A stretch of 19,795 nt of DNA from Bacteroidota bacterium. GTDB taxonomy: Bacteria > Bacteroidota > Bacteroidia > Bacteroidales > Lentimicrobiaceae. The notes beneath the pieces are model-generated. The model saw only the letters and a program-made list of their open reading frames with translations, made no database searches and was not told the origin of the DNA. The position numbers and the translations under genes were made by a program. Location of the stretch: contig JAEZNO010000027.1 of assembly GCA_023441805.1 (NCBI GenBank), forward strand, positions 1-19,795, written 5' to 3'. Of the stretch, positions 1 to 7,664 are shown piece by piece (within the stretch, counting starts at the first letter, position 1; the number at the start of each line of letters is the position of its first letter).

Positions 1-79
1 TCCCATTCCGAACAGAGAAGTTAAGCCCATCAGCGCCAATGGTACTGCCTAACCGGTGGGAGAGTAGGTCGTCGCCAAT
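1..79 (+). rRNA. rrf: 5S ribosomal RNA, 3' part (5' end outside the window)
   Basis: The window opens inside a 5S rRNA. The conserved segment CCGAACAGAGAAGTTAAGC lies at about 8-26 and the 3' segment GGGAGAGTAGGTCGTCGCC at about 58-76. Roughly the first third of the molecule lies upstream of the window, so a ribosomal RNA operon probably ends here. The exact 3' end (77-82) is approximate because the pairing 5' strand cannot be seen. Confidence 0.93.
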
Positions 80-92
80 CTTCTAACTACAT

Positions 93-125
93 AGGCTGCC
101 TAACCGCAGCCTTTGTTGTTTTATG
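93..125 (+). terminator. Intrinsic terminator of the rRNA operon
   Basis: A 7-bp stem AGGCTGC/GCAGCCT (93-99 with 106-112, loop CTAACC) is followed by a T-rich stretch TTGTTGTTTTATGC and further T runs. It lies directly behind the 5S rRNA. Its stem core GGCTGC/GCAGCC resembles the AGAGGCTG hairpins used elsewhere in this window. Confidence 0.8.
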
Positions 126-186
126 CTTTTTCCCTCTCTTCTACCCTACTTTTTTTTTACATTTGTTACCTAAATAAATCGCTGCC

Positions 187-1038
187 ATGATACTTATCGC
201 TGATAGTGGATCCACTAAAACTGACTGGCTACTTGTCAATGGGAAAAATTATACATTTATCAATACCACCGGTATTAATCCTTACTACATGTCAGATGAA
301 ACCATTACTGATTCCTTACAACGTGAGTTAGCTCCATTGGTTCCTGCTAAAGAAATCAAATCAATTTACTTCTATGGCTCAGGGTGCTCTACTAAAATTA
401 AATGTGATAAAATTAGCCACATCCTTAATTTAATATTTCCCAACGCCGGAGTTGAAGTAAACCATGATATGCTCGCAGCAGCTCGTGCATTATGTAACAA
501 TAAACCCGGTATTGCCTGCATCCTGGGAACAGGATCAAATTCATGCGTGTATGATGGCACAAAAATCACCAGGCAAATGGTTTCACTGGGCTATTTCTTT
601 GGTGATGAAGGAAGTGGAACTCACCTTGGAAAACTTCTGATAACCGATTACCTTAAGGGTACCATGCCTGATCATATAAGTGAGATGCTTACGAAACAAT
701 ATGATCTGTCGCTCGAATACATCCTCGATCACATATATAATAAACCGTTTCCCAATCGCTTTCTCGCTTCATTCTCCAGGTTCATTGAGGAAAACATTAC
801 GGATCAATATCTTTCAAATCTGGTGGCTTACTCTTTTAGAGAATTTCTCAAAGTTGGTGTAATGAAATTCACTGATTATAAGAAGATGAATGTCAGCTTT
901 GTTGGCTCAGTGGCTTTCTATTTTCAGGAGATTTTGTTAAAAGTAGCTGCCGAAAACTCAATCACGATCTCAAACATTCAGAGGTCAGTTATTGAAGGTT
1001 TAAAAGATTATCACCACGAAGAAAAAGCATCAATTTAA
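187..1038 (+). CDS. BadF/BadG/BcrA/BcrD-family ATPase, probable N-acetylglucosamine kinase-like sugar kinase
   Basis: A 283-residue cytoplasmic protein of the ASKHA (actin/sugar kinase/Hsp70) fold. The N-terminal phosphate-1 loop is visible as ADSGSTKTDW (residues 5-14), phosphate-2 as ILGTGSNS (112-119), and a conserved GYFFGDEGSGTHLGK block follows at 135-149. This size and motif set match the BadF-like kinases common in Bacteroidota, usually annotated as N-acetylglucosamine kinases. Sugar specificity cannot be read from sequence. The ATG at 187 starts directly with the conserved beta strand, so no earlier start is expected. It is followed after 17 bases by the serine hydrolase on the same strand and may share its transcript. 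A role in amino-sugar or cell-wall recycling is an inference. Confidence 0.85.
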   Translation: MILIADSGSTKTDWLLVNGKNYTFINTTGINPYYMSDETITDSLQRELAPLVPAKEIKSIYFYGSGCSTKIKCDKISHILNLIFPNAGVEVNHDMLAAARALCNNKPGIACILGTGSNSCVYDGTKITRQMVSLGYFFGDEGSGTHLGKLLITDYLKGTMPDHISEMLTKQYDLSLEYILDHIYNKPFPNRFLASFSRFIEENITDQYLSNLVAYSFREFLKVGVMKFTDYKKMNVSFVGSVAFYFQEILLKVAAENSITISNIQRSVIEGLKDYHHEEKASI

Positions 1039-1055
1039 CTAATACATTATCAACT

Positions 1056-2594
1056 ATGAAGTCAGGAATTTTATCCTTTGTATTCTTACTAGTTCTGAGT
1101 ACCAACAGTCTCTTTTCACAAAAAGATGCCAGGTTACAGCGTCTGGACAAAGTTTTCGAGCAAGCATTAAAAGACTGGGAAGTGCCGGGTATGGCAATTG
1201 CTATCACATCAAAAGATGATATTCTTTTCTCAAAAGGGTATGGAGTAAAGGAAGTTAATAAGACTGATAAAGTTGATGCTAATACTCTCTTTGCAGTTGC
1301 TTCAAATAGTAAATCCTTTACTGCAGCAGCAATAGGAATCCTGGTTGATCAGGGAAAATTGAAATGGGACGATAAGGTTGTTGAACACCTCCCCTGGTTC
1401 AAACTGTACGACCCTTATGTGACTGCAAACATGACTATAAGAGACCTCCTCTCCCACCGGTCAGGCCTCGTGACTTTTAGCGGTGATATTGTTTGGCATG
1501 GAACACATTATACTACAGAAGAAGTGGTTCGCAGAGCCCGTTTTTTGAAACCTGCTTATGGCTTCAGAACAACTTTCGGTTATTCAAATATTATGTATCT
1601 GGCAGCAGGATTGATTGTTGAGAAAGTTAGCGGTCAAACCTGGGATGAGTTTACTAAGGAGAATTTCCTGACCCCTTTGGGAATGAATACTACACTTACT
1701 TCAATTACCCAATTTACTCCACAAACTAATCTTGCAATGCCTCATGCTACTGACAATGATAAAACTGTTAAGATTAATTACCTAAACTGGGATAATATGG
1801 CCGCAGCCGGTGGTCTAATCTCATCAGCAAATGAAATGTCGAAATGGCTCCAGCTTCAACTGAAAGGAGGCAAATGGAACGATATGCAAATAATTTCAGA
1901 GAAATCACTTAATGAGATGTGGTATCCACAAATCATGAATCCTGTTTCAAAGACATCAATGGAAATATGGCCTCAGATACACTTCAAAGGATATGGCCTG
2001 GGCTGGTCAATTATGGACTATTATGGCAAAAAGGTTATATCACACTCAGGAGGCTATGATGGTATCATTTCTTATACAGCCTTTGTTCCTGAAGCAAACA
2101 TCGGCTTTGTAATTTTAACTAATAAGTTGTCAAGTCTCTATCTGCCTATGATTTATACAATTCTCGACGCTTATTTGGCACCCGAAAATACTAACACCAA
2201 AGATTGGAGCACATTCTTTTTAGACAGGGAAAAGAAGTATAAAGAATCAGAGGCCAATGCCAGGAAAGAGAAAGAAAACCTCAGAGCCACAAATACTAAA
2301 CCAAGTGCAGAGCTAAGTAAATACGTTGGTACATATAAAAGTGAATTGTATGGTGAAGCGACAATAGGCCTTAGAGAAGGTAAGTTATATCTTCAATTTG
2401 TGCCTACCCCACTCTATCATGGGTGGCTAAATCATTGGCAATACGATACTTTTACAGTGAAATTCCCCGATGACCCTACCTTACCTGAAGGCACAGTGAA
2501 TTTTGTGTTTAATGCTAATGGTGATGTTAAGGAAATGCGAATAGATATTCCCAATCCTGATTTTGATTTTACAGAACTCGATTTCAGAAAATAG
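1056..2594 (+). CDS. Exported serine hydrolase, beta-lactamase/penicillin-binding fold with C-terminal DUF3471-like domain
   Basis: A 512-residue protein. Residues 1-22 form a signal peptide (charged start, hydrophobic core, small residues before KDAR), so it should act in the periplasm. The class C beta-lactamase/DD-peptidase motifs are all present: SNSK at 83-86 (S83 nucleophile, K86 general base), YSN at 176-178, and HSGG at 330-333 in place of KTG. The last ~110 residues (from about 400) look like the DUF3471 beta domain often attached to these enzymes in Bacteroidota (LSKYVGTYKSELYGEATIGL). The HSGG variant is usual for esterase, peptidase and amidase members, so true beta-lactamase activity is unlikely. 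Substrate unknown. Its stop lies only 20 bases from the convergent msrB stop. Confidence 0.88.
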   Translation: MKSGILSFVFLLVLSTNSLFSQKDARLQRLDKVFEQALKDWEVPGMAIAITSKDDILFSKGYGVKEVNKTDKVDANTLFAVASNSKSFTAAAIGILVDQGKLKWDDKVVEHLPWFKLYDPYVTANMTIRDLLSHRSGLVTFSGDIVWHGTHYTTEEVVRRARFLKPAYGFRTTFGYSNIMYLAAGLIVEKVSGQTWDEFTKENFLTPLGMNTTLTSITQFTPQTNLAMPHATDNDKTVKINYLNWDNMAAAGGLISSANEMSKWLQLQLKGGKWNDMQIISEKSLNEMWYPQIMNPVSKTSMEIWPQIHFKGYGLGWSIMDYYGKKVISHSGGYDGIISYTAFVPEANIGFVILTNKLSSLYLPMIYTILDAYLAPENTNTKDWSTFFLDREKKYKESEANARKEKENLRATNTKPSAELSKYVGTYKSELYGEATIGLREGKLYLQFVPTPLYHGWLNHWQYDTFTVKFPDDPTLPEGTVNFVFNANGDVKEMRIDIPNPDFDFTELDFRK

Positions 2595-2614
2595 GAACAG
2601 TGGAGAATTTCTGT

Positions 2615-3115
2615 TTATTCTTCCTGCTTAAAGACGAGTGAGGCTGAATTAATGCAGTAGCGCAATCCTTTTGGAGGAGGCCCGTCATTAAAAACATGAC
2701 CTAAGTGACCACCACACTTCGAACAGACTATCTCTGTTCGAATCATACCATAGCTCTTATCCAGATGTTCTTCTACTGCGGTTTTGGCAGTAGGCTCAGC
2801 GAAGCTTGGCCATCCACATCCGGCATCATACTTTGAATCTGAAGAAAACAACAGCTGATCGCAGGCTGCACAATGATAATTCCCCTTAATAAAATGTTGA
2901 TCGTATAATCCTGTCCCGGGACGTTCAGTTCCCTTCTCACGCAATACTTTATACTGCTCAGGGGTCAATATCTTCTTCCACTCTTCATCCGTCTTGAATA
3001 TTTTTTCCGTAACCTTGTTATTATACTGCATATTATTAGAGATTTGGGTACTTTTATTACATGCTATCACAAGTGTAGCCATCAATAAAAACCATATTTT
3101 TATTCTCGTTTTCAT
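2615..3115 (-). CDS. msrB: Peptide-methionine (R)-S-oxide reductase, lipoprotein form
   Basis: A 166-residue MsrB that reduces methionine-R-sulfoxide in damaged proteins. The N-terminus is a lipoprotein signal (LVIAC, lipid-attached C19), so it should be anchored on the periplasmic side of a membrane. The MsrB domain spans about 40-163. The zinc-binding CxxC pairs are C82/C85 and C131/C134, the GCGWPSF block is at 99-105, and the catalytic cysteine is C154 in RYCINSASL. All key residues are intact. It is a single-domain MsrB with no fused MsrA. Export to the envelope fits repair of surface proteins after oxygen exposure in an anaerobe, which is an inference. Confidence 0.93.
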   Translation of the reverse strand: MKTRIKIWFLLMATLVIACNKSTQISNNMQYNNKVTEKIFKTDEEWKKILTPEQYKVLREKGTERPGTGLYDQHFIKGNYHCAACDQLLFSSDSKYDAGCGWPSFAEPTAKTAVEEHLDKSYGMIRTEIVCSKCGGHLGHVFNDGPPPKGLRYCINSASLVFKQEE

Positions 3116-3223
3116 CCTGTCTTAAACAATTAAGAATGTCTTGAGTTGCAAACTAAAAATATATAACGCTGTTTAGGCAAACTGATTGTAAATGAATCAC
3201 ATAACTTAACACAATTTAATAGA

Positions 3224-3700
3224 ATGGAATGGCTTTGGATTGTTTTGGGAATATTGCTTTGTTTAGCCGGAATATTAGGCTCATTGATACCCATACTGCC
3301 CGGGCCTCCACTCAATTATATTGCACTGTTGGTGTTACATTTCACTAACACACACCGATTCAGCAATAGGTTTCTGATAAGCTGGCTCATAATAACTTTA
3401 GTTGTAATTATCCTTGACTATATGATTCCAATATGGGGTGCAAAGTTTTCAGGAGGTACAAATAAGGGTGTTTGGGGTGCCACTATAGGGCTAATATTAG
3501 GCATCTTCCTGTTTCCTCCTTTAGGAATGATAATAGGTCCATTTATTGGTGCAGTAATCGGTGAAATTATGGCAGAAAAGGATATTGAGAGTGCTCTTCG
3601 CTCGGGTACAGGTACATTTATAGGTTTCCTGGCCGGTACTCTTGCTAAGTTAATTGTATCAATAGTCATGACAATCCTTTTTATTGCCGCTGTACTATAA
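3224..3700 (+). CDS. DUF456-family integral membrane protein
   Basis: A 158-residue, strongly hydrophobic protein with about four to five membrane segments (approx. 3-23, 28-42, 51-70, 83-113, 128-156). The opening pattern (LGILLCLAGILGSLIPILPGPPL) and the later Gly-rich pair of helices with FPPLGMIIGPFIGAVIGE fit the DUF456 family. No function is established for the family that I can state. The gene stands alone, divergent from msrB and convergent with the hydrogenase operon, with which it shares a terminator hairpin. The start ATG at 3224 is the only one that keeps the first helix intact. Confidence 0.78.
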   Translation: MEWLWIVLGILLCLAGILGSLIPILPGPPLNYIALLVLHFTNTHRFSNRFLISWLIITLVVIILDYMIPIWGAKFSGGTNKGVWGATIGLILGIFLFPPLGMIIGPFIGAVIGEIMAEKDIESALRSGTGTFIGFLAGTLAKLIVSIVMTILFIAAVL

Positions 3701-3714
3701 AACATTCTTTGAAA

Positions 3715-3752
3715 AAAATTAGAGGCTGTCGCATATATGAGACAGCCTCTTG
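3715..3752 (-). terminator. Terminator hairpin between DUF456 gene and hydA1, probably bidirectional
   Basis: A perfect 10-bp stem AGAGGCTGTC/GACAGCCTCT (3721-3730 with 3741-3750, loop GCATATATGA). Read on the minus strand it is followed by AATTTTTTTC, a good U-tract, so it should end the hydCBA1 transcript 24 bases past the hydA1 stop. It can also serve the plus-strand gene ending at 3700, though the plus-side U-tract is poor. It belongs to a hairpin family that recurs at 17223 and 19396. Confidence 0.85.
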
Positions 3753-3775
3753 AGTGTTAAGAAACCCACAACTCA

Positions 3776-5569
3776 TCAATACCGCTTTCTTGGGCGATAA
3801 TGAGTATGCAATAAATCATGTGATTTATGGCCGAGTGGCTCGCCGAGGAAATGTTTATACACCTGGACTACTTCAGGGTTTTCGTGAGATTTCCTTAATG
3901 GCATATTACAATCTTCATCATAAATTGCATCCGCTCTTCTCTTTCTGATCTCGGGTGATGTTGGTATAGGTTGTCCTCCACCACCAATACAACCACCCGG
4001 GCAGCCCATGATTTCAATGAAATGGTAGTTGGCTTCACCTGCTCTAACCTTTTCCATTAATTTTCTGGCATTGGCTAAACCATGAGCGATAGCCACATTA
4101 AGGTCAACACCTTCGAGGAAACTCCATTCAGGTTTCACATTTTTAATCTTGATAGAAGCTTCCTTGATTCCTTCCATTCCACGCACCGGTTGAATGTCGA
4201 GATTAGTAAACGGAACCTCACGACCTGTCACTATTTCATAAGCAGTGCGCAAAGCAGCTTCCATAACACCACCGGTTGCACCGAAAATAACAGCAGCACC
4301 GGTTGATTCGCCTAGAATACTATCATAGGTGTCAGGCTCAACTTTGCTGAAATCAATACCTGCCTGCTTAATCATCATTGCTAACTCGCGGGTAGTTAAA
4401 ACATAGTCTACATCCTGATATCCGCTATCACGCATTTCAGGTCTCTCACATTCAAACTTTTTAGCAACACAAGGCATGATAGAAACTACTACCATATCCT
4501 GCGCCTTGATGTTCACTTTCTCAGCATAATAAGTCTTCGCGAGAGCACCAAACATTTGTTGTGGTGATTTACAGCTTGACAAGTTTGGCAGTAACTCAGG
4601 ATACATGTGCTCCTGGAATTTAATCCATCCCGGTGAGCATGATGTCATCATCGGAAGTACTGCTTTCTCATCCTTATCAACAATTGCCTTCTTCAATCGT
4701 GTAAGTAATTCAGTGCCTTCTTCCATAATTGTTAAGTCGGCAGTGAAATCGGTATCAAGCACTTTATTAAAGCCCAATTTCTTAAGTGCTGAGACCATTT
4801 GACCTGTAACTCGCTCACCAGGAGGCAGCCCCAGGTCTTCACCCAATGCAATTCGCGTAGCAGGAGCTGTCTGTACAACAACGAATTTTGAAGGATCATA
4901 TAGTACTTTCCAGACTTCCTCAATGTAGTTGTGCTCAGTTAAGGCACCTGTCGGACAACGATTGATACACTGACCGCAGTTAGAGCAAACTACATCATTC
5001 ATTGGTTTATTCAGGAAGGTTGAAATACGCTGATGGTCACCTTTGTTAATAACAGCCAATGCGCTGATTCCCTGTAGTTCATGACAGGTTCTCACACATC
5101 TTTGGCATCTGATACATTTGCTATCGTCTTTTACAAGTGATGGAGATGAAATATCCTGAATTTTACTTGCAGGTTTTACAAGATCAAGGAAAACATGATC
5201 ACCAATACGGTATTCACTTGCAAGCGATTGTAATTCGCAATGACCATTCTTGAAACATTTTGTGCAGTCGGCGTTATGTTCTGAAAGTAGAAGTTCGACT
5301 ATATGCTTACGTGCAATCCTGACTTTTTCACTGTTAGTAAAAACTTCCATCCCTTCGGATACGGGAGTAGCACATGAGGCTGCAAGCAAGCGTGCTCCTT
5401 TTACTTCAACGACACAAACCCTGCAATTGCCGGCGACGGTTAAATCGGGATGGTTGCAGAGTGTTGGAATTCGTAAGTTAAGTTTCCGCGCAGCATCAAG
5501 AATAGTTGTGCCCTCTTCAACAGAAACGGGCATGTTATTTATCTTTAGGTTTACTAAATACTTATTCAT
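3776..5569 (-). CDS. hydA: [FeFe]-hydrogenase catalytic subunit HydA, first copy
   Basis: A 597-residue catalytic subunit of a soluble NAD(H)-linked [FeFe]-hydrogenase (group A3-like) that reduces protons or oxidises H2. Domains in order: plant-type [2Fe-2S] (C38, C49, C52, C66), His-Cys [4Fe-4S] (H98, C102, C105, C111), two ferredoxin-type [4Fe-4S] (C152/155/158/162 and C195/198/201/205), the H-cluster domain (about 225-530), and the C-terminal small-subunit-like region. H-cluster motifs: L1 is TSCSPGW (C311, S312), not the usual TSCCPGW of the second copy; L2 is MPCVAKKFE (C367); L3 is EIMGCPGGC (C523, C527). An extra cysteine, C333, sits in SSCKSPQQMFG, where the paralog has STARSP. It is the last gene of hydC1-hydB1-hydA1, 22 bases behind hydB1. 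The N-terminal 2Fe-2S, His-cluster and C-terminal tail match HydA2 closely, pointing to an old duplication or to two acquisitions. Confidence 0.96.
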   Translation of the reverse strand: MNKYLVNLKINNMPVSVEEGTTILDAARKLNLRIPTLCNHPDLTVAGNCRVCVVEVKGARLLAASCATPVSEGMEVFTNSEKVRIARKHIVELLLSEHNADCTKCFKNGHCELQSLASEYRIGDHVFLDLVKPASKIQDISSPSLVKDDSKCIRCQRCVRTCHELQGISALAVINKGDHQRISTFLNKPMNDVVCSNCGQCINRCPTGALTEHNYIEEVWKVLYDPSKFVVVQTAPATRIALGEDLGLPPGERVTGQMVSALKKLGFNKVLDTDFTADLTIMEEGTELLTRLKKAIVDKDEKAVLPMMTSCSPGWIKFQEHMYPELLPNLSSCKSPQQMFGALAKTYYAEKVNIKAQDMVVVSIMPCVAKKFECERPEMRDSGYQDVDYVLTTRELAMMIKQAGIDFSKVEPDTYDSILGESTGAAVIFGATGGVMEAALRTAYEIVTGREVPFTNLDIQPVRGMEGIKEASIKIKNVKPEWSFLEGVDLNVAIAHGLANARKLMEKVRAGEANYHFIEIMGCPGGCIGGGGQPIPTSPEIRKRRADAIYDEDCNMPLRKSHENPEVVQVYKHFLGEPLGHKSHDLLHTHYRPRKRY

Positions 5570-5591
5570 GTTATCTGTTTTTGAGGTGCTG

Positions 5592-6758
5592 TTAATAAAT
5601 AATCTCTTCTCTGAAGTTATCTATAATTGAGTTGAAAGGATTACCAACCGATTGCCCCAATCCGCATTTGGCGGCAATCTTCATGGTGTTTGTCAGATTT
5701 TTCAAATCATCAAGATAAGCAGGTGAGCGTTCACCTTTTTTAACCGCTTCGATGCCCTTAAGAAGCTGTTGGCATCCCACTCGGCAAGGAGTACATTGTC
5801 CACATGATTCTTCACAGAAGAACTCAAGATAATCATGTAGCACATTGTACATTGAGCGCGAGCTGTTAAATATCATCATTGATCCTCCTGTAGGTATACC
5901 TTCGAAACCAATGATAGTATCATTGAATTTCTTACGAGGAACGCAATGACCTGAAGCACCGCCAACCTGAACTGCTTTAGTATCGCCATCACCGAATTCT
6001 TCAACGAATTTATTAAGTGGCATACCCAGTTCAAGTTCATAAATACCTGCAATGGGAGTATCACCCGATACGCTGAATACTTTTGATCCGCGTGAGTCGC
6101 TGGTACCTAAGGCTTTGAATTTCTCAGGTCCCATGTGACAAATCATGGTTGTATATACCAGTGTTTCAACATTATTGATAACAGTAGGCTTATTATTATA
6201 TCCGGCAACGGTTGGGTATGGAGGTTTATTACGAGGCTCACCACGTTTACCTTCCATTGATTCAAAAAGAGCACTTTCTTCACCGCATACATAAGCGCCG
6301 CTACCACTCTTGATGTATATAGTAAAATCAATCTTTTTCTGTTTCAGTTCATTATTGAACTTGTCGAGTTTAGGTTTTAAACCTTTGAGCAGGAAATTAT
6401 ACTCACCACGCAAATAGATATACCCTTCTTTAGCACCGATGACATATCCGCATATAGCCATGCCGGTAAAGATTTTTTCTGGAACGCGATCTATAATTTC
6501 TCTGTCTTTAAAAGTACCCGGTTCACCTTCATCAGCATTGCAAATCACATATTTAACATCACTGTCTTCATTACGGGTAAATTTCCACTTGAGGCCTGTG
6601 GGGAATCCGGCACCGCCTCTTCCTTTGAGTCCACTGTCGATCAGATCAAGGATAATTTCATCGGGAGATCTTTTGACAGTTTTATCAAGAATTCCGATAG
6701 GAGATATGTTCTTATCTTCTTCGAAAATTATATCTACTTTTTTTAATTTATTTTCCAT
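5592..6758 (-). CDS. hydB: NADH-binding flavoprotein subunit HydB (NuoF-like), short form
   Basis: A 388-residue NuoF/HydB homolog carrying FMN and the NAD(H) site that pass electrons to HydA and HydC. The FMN/NAD loop GRGGAGFPTGLKW is at 46-58, the NADEGEPGTFKDR block at 74-86, GAYVCGEESAL at 154-164, and the SLBB region at about 235-300. The [4Fe-4S] ligands are C319, C322, C325 and C365. Unlike HydB2 it begins almost directly at the flavin domain, with no N-terminal thioredoxin-like [2Fe-2S] domain, and it ends right after the N3-type cluster, with no C-terminal 2x[4Fe-4S]. The reading frame is closed by clean start and stop codons, so this is a natural short form and not a truncation. The ATG at 6758 has no clear Shine-Dalgarno sequence and lies 25 bases behind hydC1. 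Confidence 0.95.
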   Translation of the reverse strand: MENKLKKVDIIFEEDKNISPIGILDKTVKRSPDEIILDLIDSGLKGRGGAGFPTGLKWKFTRNEDSDVKYVICNADEGEPGTFKDREIIDRVPEKIFTGMAICGYVIGAKEGYIYLRGEYNFLLKGLKPKLDKFNNELKQKKIDFTIYIKSGSGAYVCGEESALFESMEGKRGEPRNKPPYPTVAGYNNKPTVINNVETLVYTTMICHMGPEKFKALGTSDSRGSKVFSVSGDTPIAGIYELELGMPLNKFVEEFGDGDTKAVQVGGASGHCVPRKKFNDTIIGFEGIPTGGSMMIFNSSRSMYNVLHDYLEFFCEESCGQCTPCRVGCQQLLKGIEAVKKGERSPAYLDDLKNLTNTMKIAAKCGLGQSVGNPFNSIIDNFREEIIY

Positions 6759-6783
6759 TTGAACTAAAGTGTTAGGTGAAATG

Positions 6784-7248
6784 CTATTGCTCTTTAATGT
6801 AGTTTTGAATGATTTCGACTGCTTTAGCAGGCGTCAGTTCAGGAAATACATCATCATTAACCAGCATGACCGGTCCTTTATGACACCATCCCAGGCAATT
6901 AGCTGTGAGAAGTGTAAATTTCTTATCATGAGTTGTCTCACCAACTTTAACTTTAAGCTGGTTGCAAATAGCATTAATTATGTCATCTTTGCCTTTCATA
7001 TGGCAGGTGATGGTTTTGCATACCCTGACAATGTTCTTTCCGCGGGGAACAGTGTCAAGGAAAGTGTAAAACGATGCTGTGCCATAGACATCTGCTGCAG
7101 AGAGATCCAGCTCGCGTGCTACATCGAGCATAGCTTCTTCCGACAAATAATGCTCCTTTTGCACAATACCCTGCAAAATGGGCATGAGGCTGTTGCGACA
7201 CCTGCCGTTCTTTTCGACAAGCTCTTTTACTAGCAGTTCTGTTGTCAT
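6784..7248 (-). CDS. hydC: [2Fe-2S] subunit HydC (NuoE-like), first copy
   Basis: A 154-residue NuoE/24-kDa-type subunit. A helical N-terminal part (1-70, ending VYGTASFYTFL) precedes a thioredoxin-fold [2Fe-2S] domain with ligands C77, C82, C118 and C122 (CKTITC and CLGWC). It is the first gene of the minus-strand hydrogenase operon. Its start at 7248 is supported by a strong Shine-Dalgarno sequence (GGAGG, 7 bases before the ATG), which is rare in this window. It should form a complex with HydB1 and HydA1 in the cytoplasm. A predicted promoter, a leader hairpin and a Rex-type operator lie 55-115 bases upstream. Confidence 0.95.
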   Translation of the reverse strand: MTTELLVKELVEKNGRCRNSLMPILQGIVQKEHYLSEEAMLDVARELDLSAADVYGTASFYTFLDTVPRGKNIVRVCKTITCHMKGKDDIINAICNQLKVKVGETTHDKKFTLLTANCLGWCHKGPVMLVNDDVFPELTPAKAVEIIQNYIKEQ

Positions 7249-7302
7249 TTAATTTCCTCCATTGTTGAATGAAAATGAATATTTAGTTAATTGAGTGTGA
7301 TT

Positions 7303-7322
7303 AATGATAGTTGCCTATCATT
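7303..7322 (-). promoter_or_regulatory. Leader hairpin with GNRA loop at the 5' end of the hydCBA1 transcript
   Basis: A perfect inverted repeat, read on the minus strand as AATGATAG-GCAA-CTATCATT. The 8-bp stem is closed by a GCAA (GNRA) tetraloop. It begins 3 bases past the predicted -7 element, so it would sit at or within a few bases of the transcript's 5' end. That position fits an mRNA-stabilising 5' hairpin. A protein-binding operator over the start site is the alternative. Confidence 0.55.
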
Positions 7323-7325
7323 CAT

Positions 7326-7333
7326 CAAATGTA
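7326..7333 (-). promoter_or_regulatory. Predicted Bacteroidota-type promoter of hydCBA1
   Basis: On the minus strand TACATTTG matches the Bacteroidota -7 consensus TAnnTTTG exactly. A TTG at 7354-7352 lies 18 bases upstream as a possible -33 element, inside the Rex-type palindrome. Transcription should start near 7319-7322, about 70 bases before hydC1. Confidence 0.55.
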
Positions 7334-7343
7334 ACTATTTCTT

Positions 7344-7361
7344 TTGTTAATCAATTAACAA
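7344..7361. promoter_or_regulatory. Predicted Rex operator of the hydCBA1 operon
   Basis: TTGTTAATCAATTAACAA is a perfect 18-bp palindrome and an exact fit to the Rex consensus TTGTTAA-N4-TTAACAA known from Clostridia and relatives. Rex is a repressor that leaves DNA when NADH is high. The site covers the -33 region of the predicted promoter (about -24 to -41), the right place for repression. A rex gene is not in the window, so the assignment rests on the motif and on the fitting function of the NADH-linked target genes. Confidence 0.7.
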
Positions 7362-7652
7362 TAGAGTCATTTTTTTACTGCTAAACATCTAATTTATAAC
7401 GATTCTAAGTAATCTAACTGTTTGCAATTCAGCGGAGATAAGGTTTCGGATGTTTCTGTTGTTTCATTGCTTCTATCGATATGTTGCATTGTCTCCCAGG
7501 CACAATCTGATAAAACATTTTGAAGTGTGATTCACCTCTTTAACTTATCAATCGATAATGGGTAATGAGTGGTGAACCGATGTCTTAATTAATTTGGAAC
7601 AATGTTGAAAAACTTTAAACAACTTTGAACAAAGTTAATCGGCATTGTTGGT

Positions 7653-7660
7653 TAAATTTG
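7653..7660 (+). promoter_or_regulatory. Predicted -7 promoter element of truA (near-leaderless)
   Basis: TAAATTTG matches TAnnTTTG and ends only four bases before the truA ATG at 7665. Transcription would begin at or within a few bases of the start codon, giving a leaderless or almost leaderless mRNA. No good -33 TTTG sits at the usual distance (a TTTG at 7624 is 25 bases away), so the element is tentative. The palindrome AACTTTGAACAAAGTT at 7621-7636 lies just upstream. Confidence 0.4.
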
Positions 7661-7664
7661 CATC

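Larger units (their letters stand above)
7249..7664. other. 416-base divergent intergenic region hydC1/truA
   Basis: On the hydC1 side this region holds the leader hairpin, -7 element and Rex-type palindrome described separately. The middle (about 7380-7580) shows nothing I can identify: no convincing gene on either strand and no tRNA. On the truA side lie a short palindrome AACTTTG-AA-CAAAGTT (7621-7636) and a TAAATTTG promoter element. Confidence 0.6.

Noticed and set aside
3418..3705. 95-residue minus-strand frame over the DUF456 gene
   Set aside because: The plus-strand frame has coherent membrane helices; the minus frame is a Pro/Ile-rich shadow.
5592..6758. HydB1 as a truncated pseudogene
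   Set aside because: All flavin, NAD and cluster motifs are intact, both ends are clean, and short HydB forms exist in other anaerobes.
6769..7233. 154-residue open frame antisense to hydC1
   Set aside because: It lies entirely over a clear NuoE-type gene with intact cluster ligands; it is the shadow of that gene.
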